DNA from: Sergeia podlipaevii
Lineage: Eukaryota > Euglenozoa > Kinetoplastea > Trypanosomatida > Trypanosomatidae
NCBI GenBank assembly: GCA_030849805.1
Contig: JASANZ010002172.1
Location: forward strand, 23,070 to 61,841
DNA: 38,772 nt
Direction: 5' to 3'
Of this stretch, positions 31,833-38,772 are shown piece by piece; positions within the stretch are counted from its first letter, which is position 1, and each line of letters begins with the position of its first letter. The position numbers and the translations under genes were made by a program. A model generated the notes under the pieces. It worked only from the letters and a program-made list of their open reading frames with translations. It searched no databases and was not told the origin of the DNA.

Positions 31833-32825
31833 TTACTTGGCGGAGACCCGAGATTGGGGAGAGATATCCAAGCACAGCAGTGCATTGATCTCATCCAGCC
31901 GCATTCGCTGCTTCGTCGTCTTGGCGGTTTCCCTAAAGTTCTCGCCGTGCTGCTGCATCTTTGGAAAGGCTCGGCCGCTTCCATCGCCAGGTACCTCCGC
32001 CAGAAACGTCGTCAGTACGTGTGTGTGCCCACATAACCCCGCAAGCTCTGCAGCAGTGAAGCCGTCCTGGTCCGTTGCGTATACGTCCGCTGCACACACA
32101 CGCAGGAGAAACTTCACAATCATCGCATCGCCCCGCATCGCGGCGAGCATGAGTGGCGTGCGTCCAGTGGCTGTATGACGCATGTTGATAAGCCGCTGTG
32201 CGCCAGCCCGCCACTGAAGTTTGCGCTGAGCCTCCAGAGCCGCACACCGGCGTCGTTCCGCGGCACACTCCGTATCCTGCTCTACGAGCCACCCAGTAAA
32301 GACCGAAGGCTGTAGGGAATAGGCAGAGGTGATAGCACTGACCCCGTTGCTACTATGCGCAGTCGCCCCTTGATGTAGCTGAGGACTGGGCGGCAACAAC
32401 TTCACCAGGCTGGCCATACCAAGTGAGGTGGAGGAGGCCATAGGGGAGCAGGAAGGGGGCAGATACCGAGGAGGAGGAGCGCTCCCTCCTCCGTCACCTC
32501 GCGCATACTCTACACCCGCAACGCGATTGGCAGGTGAAATGAACAACACTGCGCGGACCACTTCTACATCGCCGCACCACACAGCGCGATGGAGGGCACT
32601 AAAGCCATATACATCTACCTGATGGATAGAAGCACCTCGGCTGAGAAGGAACTCTGTTGTAGGAAGACGACCCAGTGAGATGGCCCACATGAGCAGCGAC
32701 AAGCGGTACTGAGGGTCTGTGTAGTTCACGTTGGCGCGGGTGACGGTATCCATGAGCTCAGAGAGATTACCCTTGATGACTGCATCTAGGAGGGCGTTAA
32801 TACGTGGGGAAGAACTCGACAACAT
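31833..32825 (-). CDS. Ankyrin-repeat protein
   Basis: This 330-residue protein carries ankyrin repeats in two groups. Residues ~8-96 hold about three repeats, recognisable from LLMWAISLGRLPTTEFLLSR and GFSALHRAVWCGDVEVVRAV. Residues ~219-275 hold two more, with GRTPLMLAAMRGDAMIVKFL and DGFTAAELAGLCGHTHVL. The linker between them, about 97-205, is Ser/Pro/Gly-rich. The last ~50 residues are basic and unassigned. Ankyrin repeats bind other proteins, so a scaffold or adaptor role is likely, but the partner is unknown. The ATG at 32823-32825 is used; the upstream frame extension begins only with GTG and would cross an A12 run. That run lies four bases before the ATG on the coding strand. I see no membrane span, kinase or DHHC domain. 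Confidence 0.9.
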   Translation of the reverse strand: MLSSSSPRINALLDAVIKGNLSELMDTVTRANVNYTDPQYRLSLLMWAISLGRLPTTEFLLSRGASIHQVDVYGFSALHRAVWCGDVEVVRAVLFISPANRVAGVEYARGDGGGSAPPPRYLPPSCSPMASSTSLGMASLVKLLPPSPQLHQGATAHSSNGVSAITSAYSLQPSVFTGWLVEQDTECAAERRRCAALEAQRKLQWRAGAQRLINMRHTATGRTPLMLAAMRGDAMIVKFLLRVCAADVYATDQDGFTAAELAGLCGHTHVLTTFLAEVPGDGSGRAFPKMQQHGENFRETAKTTKQRMRLDEINALLCLDISPQSRVSAK

Positions 32826-33994
32826 GTGCTTTTTTTTTTTTCCTTCTAATTGATCACACACAACAATGGCAGCGGCAACAACAATTGTAATAGTTAATAA
32901 AACTACAGCTATGCGCGACAGAATAGTGTGTTGTAGGTCGAGTCACATGCAAAGAAGAGAAAAAAGAATGCAATATGAAAAAAGAAGGAAAAAAAAAAAG
33001 TGAATACATAAAAGAAAGTAAGGAAAAAAAAACCACATTTGATAACAAGACATCATAATTTTTTTTCCTTTTCTTTTAAGAATCCCTACAAATAGGAGTG
33101 CTATCGTACGAGGGTCAATTTGTAATTGGGTATCTTCTACACAAGCGCTACATGAAGGAGCACTCTTTGAGAAACCGCTTGTGAGTTTCTTTTCTTTTCT
33201 TTGAATAATAATAATAAAAGAATTGACGTAGTGAAGCACCGCATGCCTGCACTTTCCACCACAAAAGCGACAAAACGATGGAGAGAGAGAAAAAAAAAAA
33301 GAAGGAGACACATGCACTCAAGGGAAGCAGCACGACACATAAAAATGCCTCCCAGGAGTACACTTTACATAAAGACACACTATGAGTACAAACTGCACAT
33401 CGTATATCTTCTTCTTTCAAGCATACAAGCATCGGTTCCATACGTAATAATAAAAATAATATCAAAAAAATAAAACTGTGAGGCACAAAAAAAAATACTG
33501 CACTGGCAGACCACCTCTCGCAGATGTATTTCGTTGCTGTTTTTGTGAGATCTAAGAAAAAATAAAAATAGGGGAAAGGAAAAAAAAAAGCGGGAAAGCT
33601 CCTCTCAAAGATATTCCTCTTCCTCTAACAAAAAAGACATAAATCACGCCATTTTGCTTTGGAACATTTATATTCTTTCACAAGCACACACAAACATCGA
33701 GTAGAGAGAAAATAGCAAGAGAACACTTCACCCATGAACATCTATTATGCTCTATGATATGGGGCACATGCTGCCCTTTTTCAAAAGAAAAGGTCAAAAA
33801 CAGGTAGCTATAACTCCAATTTTTTTTTGGGGGGAAAATGAAATGACGTACCGCTGCAAGAAGAAAGCAAATCCCTCACACAGAGAGAGAGTCGGAAAGC
33901 CAGCAAGCGCCATCCGTCGCCTATTTATCAAAGAGATTTTCCCACCTTTCTTTTCATTTTTTTTTTTCATTGCCCATTTCATACTTCTTCTCTT
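32826..33994. other. Intergenic region between SLBP-like gene and ankyrin gene
   Basis: This AT-rich, homopolymer-rich spacer holds no supportable gene. It has a T12 run at 32830-32841, repeated A-runs (for example 32991-32999, 33291-33300, 33581-33589), an AAT tract near 33205-33216 and a G-rich patch at 33830-33836. A candidate acceptor for the ankyrin gene is the AG at 32846-32847 on the minus strand. Open frames here on both strands are low-complexity and judged spurious. Confidence 0.6.
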
Positions 33995-34249
33995 TCACTC
34001 ATCGCGGAAGAGCACACGCTGTGGCTTCTCTCCAGTTGGCGTGGTGTCATCCATTGCGGTGGCGCTAAAGTTTTTGTCCTCGGCTGGGCTTGCGATAGTA
34101 TCAACCGTACGCGCGATGGACTCATCCTTCTCCTGCTGTCGCTGCTGCTTGCCTGGGGTGGCTACCTCAGTGGTCTGTGTCGATGCCTCTCGGCTCTTCG
34201 CCTTTGCCGCTCGTGCTTTCGTCTGCTCTCCTCCCTCTTCGTTCTTCTG
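33995..34249 (-). other. In-frame coding-like extension beyond the SLBP-like gene's TAA
   Basis: Directly after the TAA at 34250-34252, the same frame continues for 84 sense codons to a TGA at 33995-33997. The codons look like genuine coding use (many CAG, AAG, GAG, GCC, ACC), and the stretch is clearly richer in GC than the spacer that starts just beyond it. The peptide is hydrophilic, Gln/Lys/Glu/Thr-rich, and ends in TGEKPQRVLFRDE. It could be the original C-terminus cut off by a recent mutation, a readthrough extension, or evidence that the TAA is a sequencing error. I cannot tell these apart from one sequence. Confidence 0.6.
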
Positions 34250-36379
34250 TTAGGAAAAGATGCCGCCGATGGTTTTCTCCTTCCCTGTTGAACGCAGCAT
34301 GCACACGTACCTCTGCGGGGACTCAGAGTCTGCTGTGATGTGACGCTTCGGCTTCCCTTGCGTCTGTGCAGGGACAGTGGTTGGTGGGCTTGTCACGCCA
34401 GCAGGCATGACTGGGTATACATGAGCGCCTGGAGTCGCATCCCCTCCGCCCGCGTAAAAGTGCTGCTGCTGCTGCTGCTGCTGGTACGCGTAGTGTTGCA
34501 GAGGAGGAGGAGGCATATTGTAGGCCATGCCGCCAATTGCCGCCGCGGCGGCGGGATCATGGATAGGAAACATACCCATAGGGGGACCAGGCACCATCCC
34601 ATTTGACGCGGTGGCGGCGGAAGGGCGAGGCATGTACGGCATTGATGGTGGCATGCCTGGATAGAACACGTGAGGCGGTGGAGGTGGCATTGCGCCAGGA
34701 ATGTAGGTCCCATCTGGTGCAGAAGCAAAGAAGGGCATCATCATGAGCGGTGGCTGCCCCTGATTCATCGCTCCTGCCTGCATGGTAGCAGCGTGCACCG
34801 CGACACTATCTGAGCCAGACCACATGCGGGGGTCCACAAATCTTTGGTGCTGTTGTCCCTCTGGCTGTCGCCTCCACTGGGACTGGCCTTGTTGTCCTAT
34901 GCGGTGGGTCTGTGGAGTCTGAGAAAGAGCAAAGGGGGGAGGCCCAGGAGCACGCGGAGCTGGCGAGTACAACAATGTCGCCTTTGTGTCTTGCCTCGCT
35001 GCATCGATGCTTCTCTCGCGCAAGGTTGGGCCTGGCGTCGCAAAAAGAGCACAGTCCACCACAACACCCTCGCCGATTGCGGCTGTTGTTGCTGCGGTAG
35101 CAGTCATGGTTGTAGGCACAGAGGGGTTGAACATGGACATAGAAGCAAAGTTCAAGCGCTGCGTCGGTGATGGCGAGCGCATGGATCCAAGAGGTAAGAC
35201 AGAAACGTCCGCGATACGTCGGGGCATCGACGGTGATGGGGATGCCAGAGCTGCAGGAGGACTCTTAGCATGTGCCGCGGCGGACGCAGCGCACGATGCT
35301 TCTAGCTGTTTGCGGTGCTGCTCATACTGTTGGCGCAGCACCGCGTCTGAAGGTGCAATGTGGATCTTGATGCCTGCCTCCAGCGGGCTGATGTCCGTTC
35401 CCTTCGTGATAGAAGAGGCCGTATGGGGTATGATGTTGCGCACTGATTCGTAGCAATGCTCGCCACGTAGGATGCACTTGATGTCTTCCTCCACGGGAAT
35501 CTTGATAGGCACAAGAGGGGAGTGGCGTACCTTGAGCAAACGGTCTAGGGGAATCTTCACTCGCTGTCGCAGCAGCTGAATAGGCGCTGCGGTTTCGAGT
35601 TTCTCAGTTGCTGCTCCCACGTTCTTCTCTGCATCCCTACTGTAGTTCTTTTTGCCTTGTGCTTCTAACCTGTCGGTAGCTTCGTCGATGAAAGCCGCGC
35701 TGATCCACTGCACACGCTGCAGCTGAAGCGCAATTACGCGCTGCTCCTCAGGATCCTCACCGTCAATAAACACGTAGTCAAACATGTGCAAGGCACGACG
35801 CCACTTGCGGAGCTGGATGTCCCACATGCGCTTACTGCCACGTGCTTGATCGGGCGCGGACAAAGGTAGAATACCTCCACTCTGAAGCAACGGATCGTGC
35901 TTCACCAGCCGCATCATGTTCTTATACCCATCCGTTACCAGTCCATAGGATACCTGCTTCGCGCGCTGGCTGAAGCGGCGGCCATCGTCTGGGGAGGCGC
36001 CCAGGGCCATGCGGCCTCGATCACAGCGGCTGCGAGATCGGCCGATACCTTGAAGTGCTCTCTCTCCTCCTCTTCCTTCATTCTTACGGACCAATGAAGT
36101 GCTGGCATCGCGATAATCGCTGAAGCGCTGCTGCTGCTGCTGCTGCTCGCGCGAGTCGGAGGCGTAGCCGACGGAGCTCTTGTGTGCTGAGTACGAAGTA
36201 CCTCTAGCAGCACTGCTGGACGGCGCCTCCCCACCGCCGCGTCGCTGCACTTGTCGCGCTGGGGTACAGTCAAGCATTGCAGTGTTACCGCCGAGCTCCG
36301 TAAAAGGCGGGGGTGGTGGGAGAAGTGGATGAGAGGCAGATCTATGTTGGACAGTGCCTGATACATTAGTATTTGACAT
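34250..36379 (-). CDS. Histone RNA hairpin-binding (SLBP-type) domain protein
   Basis: This 709-residue protein contains an SLBP-type RNA-binding domain at about residues 134-203. It begins RRFSQRAKQVSYGLVTDGY, the family's R-x-K-Q-[IV]-x-Y-G start, and closes with SKRMWDIQLRKWRRALHMFD, the family's S-R/K-R-x-W-D...W...L-H-x-[WF]-D. In animals this domain binds the 3' hairpin of histone mRNAs. The TPNK motif normally in the middle is absent; the matching segment is ILPLSAPDQARG. Around the domain lie basic and Ser-rich N-terminal sequence with a Gln run, a second charged region to about residue 330, and a long Pro/Met/Gln-rich C-terminal half with a further Gln run. The start at 36377-36379 is fixed by a very strong splice signal 58 nt upstream; the upstream frame begins only with TTG. 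The frame continues past the TAA. The RNA target in this organism is unknown. Confidence 0.85.
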   Translation of the reverse strand: MSNTNVSGTVQHRSASHPLLPPPPPFTELGGNTAMLDCTPARQVQRRGGGEAPSSSAARGTSYSAHKSSVGYASDSREQQQQQQRFSDYRDASTSLVRKNEGRGGERALQGIGRSRSRCDRGRMALGASPDDGRRFSQRAKQVSYGLVTDGYKNMMRLVKHDPLLQSGGILPLSAPDQARGSKRMWDIQLRKWRRALHMFDYVFIDGEDPEEQRVIALQLQRVQWISAAFIDEATDRLEAQGKKNYSRDAEKNVGAATEKLETAAPIQLLRQRVKIPLDRLLKVRHSPLVPIKIPVEEDIKCILRGEHCYESVRNIIPHTASSITKGTDISPLEAGIKIHIAPSDAVLRQQYEQHRKQLEASCAASAAAHAKSPPAALASPSPSMPRRIADVSVLPLGSMRSPSPTQRLNFASMSMFNPSVPTTMTATAATTAAIGEGVVVDCALFATPGPTLRERSIDAARQDTKATLLYSPAPRAPGPPPFALSQTPQTHRIGQQGQSQWRRQPEGQQHQRFVDPRMWSGSDSVAVHAATMQAGAMNQGQPPLMMMPFFASAPDGTYIPGAMPPPPPHVFYPGMPPSMPYMPRPSAATASNGMVPGPPMGMFPIHDPAAAAAIGGMAYNMPPPPLQHYAYQQQQQQQHFYAGGGDATPGAHVYPVMPAGVTSPPTTVPAQTQGKPKRHITADSESPQRYVCMLRSTGKEKTIGGIFS

Positions 36380-37393
36380 CCTTCTTCCTCTTCTTTTTTC
36401 TTTTTTTATAGGGAAACAATTTTCTATTTTTTGCTTGCTGCGGTACAAAAAAAGAAAAACAAAAGAAAAAATGAGAAAAAAAGGAGTAACCAAATACGAC
36501 TATAAAAAATATATATATATAGGAAAAAAGAATATATATATATATGTATATGTATATATGTGCGTCTAAGATTTGTCTATGCTTTAAGTGCTACTTGGAA
36601 TATCTCCAGTAAACACAATATATATATATAAACAAGAAAAATAAAATAAAAGAGTGCTGTATAAAGAATACCGAGATTTATCAAGAATCCTCCTTGATTG
36701 TGTGTGTGTGTGTGTATGAGAAGACGATATAATATATCACACGGTAATGCAAAAGATGCTAAAGTACACAGCACTTGTTCAAAAAAAGAAAAAAAAAGAA
36801 AAAGATAGGTGTACGAATCGACTCTAAGTTGAAATGAAAAAAAAAAAGAAAGAAAGAAAGAAGGGGGAAAGGGTGAGAGAGGAGAGAAAAAAAAAATGGT
36901 ACTCAACCTCAATCTCAACTTTAAAAAAAAAAGGGGGAAAAAAAGAGGGCAATACTTCACAACTGCGTGTGTGTGTGAAAGTATAGGTTTCTTAGAGATG
37001 AAAGCAGTGTGTGTGTGTGTGTGAACTGAAACGTGACTACAAGCGAGCTTCTGTGTTGTCGTAGTTGTTGTCTAACGTCGTCAGTCTAAAAACTTCTGAC
37101 ATGTCAGTTAAAAAAAAAATGTGAAATGCAGAGAGAGGGGGGATGGGGAAGAAAAAAAAAAAGGACAGAAAAAAAAATGAGTAAACAAATGCTAAAATGA
37201 AAGATAGAAGTGTACTTCCTGATATGTGCTCGTAGTAGACACAATACAGGGGAGAAGTAAAACTTTTCAAAAAAAAAAAGAAAAAAAGAGAGAGGGAAAT
37301 GTGCACCCGTCCCTTTTGAAGAACAATCAATAGTAGCTGCAGTTATATATATATGTATATATGTATTCCTTTTCATTATGTTCACATTCGCAC
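36380..37393. other. Intergenic region upstream of SLBP-like gene
   Basis: This spacer holds the SLBP-like gene's splice signal, TA tracts near 36508-36560 and 36619-36629, GT runs near 36700-36716, 36965-36978 and 37008-37022, a GAAA-type tract near 36847-36862, and many A-runs. A 21-codon minus-strand frame at 37037-37102 is noted but not accepted. No other gene is supported. Confidence 0.6.
36438..36500 (-). promoter_or_regulatory. Trans-splice acceptor with polypyrimidine tract for SLBP-like gene
   Basis: On the minus strand more than 45 nt of T-rich pyrimidine (about 36495 to 36447) ends in GTACCGCAG, with the AG at 36438-36439. The 5' UTR is 58 nt, A-rich and purine-rich, without an ATG. 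This is the clearest splice signal in the window and it sets the start codon at 36379. Confidence 0.75.
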
Positions 37394-38254
37394 TTACTGT
37401 TTCTTTTTGGCCGCGGTATCATCTGTCTTCTTCTGGTCCTGCTTCAACTGCTCTCGTACCTTCGCCTTACGAATATCCGCAGTCGACTTTTGCATTGGAG
37501 CTGCGGACCCGTGAACGTGCTGACTGAGCTGAGCAGCAGTAAGCCCGCGCACCGGCAACGACGGATCCGGTGCTCCTGTGAACACAGTGATAGTGGCGAT
37601 GCCAATCACAAGGCCGATGCAGTGTAGCACAAGCAAGTCTACACGCCCAAAAGAGCTGAAGGGGATAGCGCTGGAGTCAAAGTCGGAATACCGCTCCACA
37701 AGGGTATCCCCAGACCTTGTAGATATCAAGGCGGTGGCGACATCGTAGAGACTATCCACTACGACACCAAGAATACTTCCCATTTCCATAAGGGACCCCC
37801 TGGAGCCATCCTCCATGCACTGGCCCTCGCCTTCAGCGGCGGCATCACCACCGTTGACGCCGACCGCGGGAGGAGGAACCTTCGCGAGCTGCGCCGCTTC
37901 TGCTCTCTCGTTGGCAACCTGCTGTGAAATCATAGCACGCTGCATAACAAGAGTACCGTAGAAGAGAATGTACACGAGAGACATGGCAAGAATGAAAGAG
38001 CTCCCCGTCGCCATGCGCATAGGCTTGTATGGGTTGAGCAGAAAGAATATGGCTCCGACATAACTCAGAAAGCAAAACCCAACAAGAAAATACTGCACGC
38101 CCTCGATGGAGAGAAACTCACCATCTGCGTTGAAGAGGCTGTCCTCACCCGCGGGGATTGGGGAGTGGGTTGCGAGAAAGTAAAGTGCTATAGCGGACGT
38201 GAAGGCGGCGTACAGCATCAGTACAAATCTCCAGAATGACTGCTTGGTTGGCAT
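37394..38254 (-). CDS. Four-span membrane protein with dilysine C-terminus
   Basis: I do not recognise a family. The 286-residue protein has four likely membrane spans: about residues 8-29, 53-73, 85-104 and 206-226. A hydrophilic loop of ~100 residues separates spans 3 and 4; it is Ala/Glu/Gly-rich near its start, and a moderately hydrophobic stretch (SILGVVVDSLYDVATALI, about 160-177) may lie on the membrane. The tail after span 4 is ~60 residues, rich in Lys and Gln, and ends KKKQ. That fits the KKXX dilysine signal for ER retrieval if the tail is cytosolic, which four spans with a cytosolic N-terminus would give. There is no cleavable signal peptide; span 1 probably acts as signal anchor. 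The start is the ATG at 38252-38254. It is the first gene transcribed in the window. Confidence 0.85.
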   Translation of the reverse strand: MPTKQSFWRFVLMLYAAFTSAIALYFLATHSPIPAGEDSLFNADGEFLSIEGVQYFLVGFCFLSYVGAIFFLLNPYKPMRMATGSSFILAMSLVYILFYGTLVMQRAMISQQVANERAEAAQLAKVPPPAVGVNGGDAAAEGEGQCMEDGSRGSLMEMGSILGVVVDSLYDVATALISTRSGDTLVERYSDFDSSAIPFSSFGRVDLLVLHCIGLVIGIATITVFTGAPDPSLPVRGLTAAQLSQHVHGSAAPMQKSTADIRKAKVREQLKQDQKKTDDTAAKKKQ

Positions 38255-38772
38255 GACTAAGAAGCGATATAGAAAGCGTGGCCCCACCTAGATAAAGACG
38301 CCTTTTACCTCTATTTCTGTAAAAAAAAAAAATTTGCTACAACCACTGAGTAGATTTAGTAGAAAACAAAAAAAGAAAAAAAGAATGAGTGAGAAGAGAG
38401 AAAAAAAAAAAACGTAGCAACAAAAAAAAAGAAGAAGGAACTATTGCAAAAAGAAGAAATTATCTTGTAAAGGGAAAAAGAAAGAAAGAAAAAAGGGACA
38501 TGGTGGCATGCAAAAACCAAATGCTGGGTAATCTTAAGAACTGAATTACTACTCGATTTTACCTTTGTCTTTGCCAGTTTCATTTTGACAACGTATGTGC
38601 TTCTGTTGTGAATGCTTATTTTTCCAAATATGAGCATACACACTACCACCACCACACGAAATGCTTGCCAGCAAGGGGCGGAGACTAGCTACAATGCATG
38701 CACTACTTCCCTCTCTCACCCCCCAACTCTCCACTTCCGTATATCATCCATCCACAAAACAGTAGCCACCAT
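38255..38772. other. Right-edge region without a supported gene
   Basis: The first part is the 5' flank of the membrane-protein gene: on the minus strand a T-run followed by ACAG gives a candidate splice acceptor (AG at 38317-38318) and an ATG-free 5' UTR of about 62 nt. The rest is A-rich. Beyond about 38520 the sequence is less AT-rich and may be the 3' UTR of a gene outside the window. All three minus-strand frames entering from the right edge hit stops within about 25 codons, so at most a few C-terminal codons of another gene could be present. Confidence 0.55.
38317..38334 (-). promoter_or_regulatory. Candidate trans-splice acceptor for membrane-protein gene
   Basis: A T-run of about 12 on the minus strand is followed by ACAG, with the AG at 38317-38318. 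A later AG at 38257-38258 would leave only a two-base 5' UTR and is less likely. Confidence 0.45.

Noticed and set aside
36380..36493. Upstream extension of the SLBP-like gene
   Set aside because: It begins with TTG and covers the polypyrimidine tract and splice acceptor at 36438-36439.
37037..37102. 21-codon minus-strand frame beginning MSEVFRLTTL in the spacer upstream of the SLBP-like gene
   Set aside because: It follows a T-run and has balanced composition, but it is too short, has no AG placed before its ATG after the T-run, and has no recognisable similarity. Conservation would be needed to accept it.
38549..38734. Minus-strand 61-codon frame near the right edge
   Set aside because: It opens with GTG just after an in-frame stop, so it is neither an ATG-started gene nor the tail of one entering from outside.

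Overview
This window looks like nuclear DNA of a trypanosomatid (kinetoplastid flagellate). All eleven supported protein genes lie on the minus strand, so transcription runs right to left. None needs an intron. They are separated by 0.4-1.2 kb of AT-rich DNA full of homopolymers, (TA)n, (AAT)n, (AC)n and (GA)n tracts. Several genes have a long pyrimidine tract followed by AG shortly 5' of the start codon, as expected for trans-splicing in a polycistronic unit. I see no strand switch, rRNA, tRNA, CRISPR array or mobile element. The species cannot be named from the sequence. The AT-rich spacers argue against Leishmania itself and fit an insect-type trypanosomatid, but this is weak inference.

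In transcription order the genes are: a four-span membrane protein with a dilysine C-terminus (37394-38254); a protein with a histone hairpin-binding (SLBP-type) RNA-binding domain (34250-36379) whose frame continues for 84 coding-like codons past an in-frame TAA; an ankyrin-repeat protein (31833-32825); an acidic, probably nuclear protein (29041-31281); a PUB-domain protein (27346-28635); gamma-tubulin (25453-26796); a large protein with degenerate EF-hand-like segments (20674-24363); an axonemal outer-arm type dynein heavy chain of 4636 residues (5948-19858); a small LYR-motif protein, probably a mitochondrial complex I subunit (4378-4860); an unrecognised 490-residue protein (1734-3206); and a Pro/Glu/Thr/Ala-rich protein with near-identical 77-residue tandem repeats that runs off the left edge (1-1067).

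The centre of the window (gamma-tubulin, EF-hand-like protein, outer-arm dynein) has a basal body and flagellum theme. From memory, gamma-tubulin and this dynein are also near neighbours in Leishmania and T. brucei, so this is probably conserved kinetoplastid gene order. Trypanosomatid units are not functional operons, so adjacency alone is weak evidence of shared function.

I did not find a clear new multi-gene system. The observations most worth a second look are the in-frame stop in the SLBP-like gene, the PUB-domain assignment, the homogenised 77-residue repeats, A-runs directly upstream of several start codons, and a short upstream ORF overlapping the start of the EF-hand-like gene.
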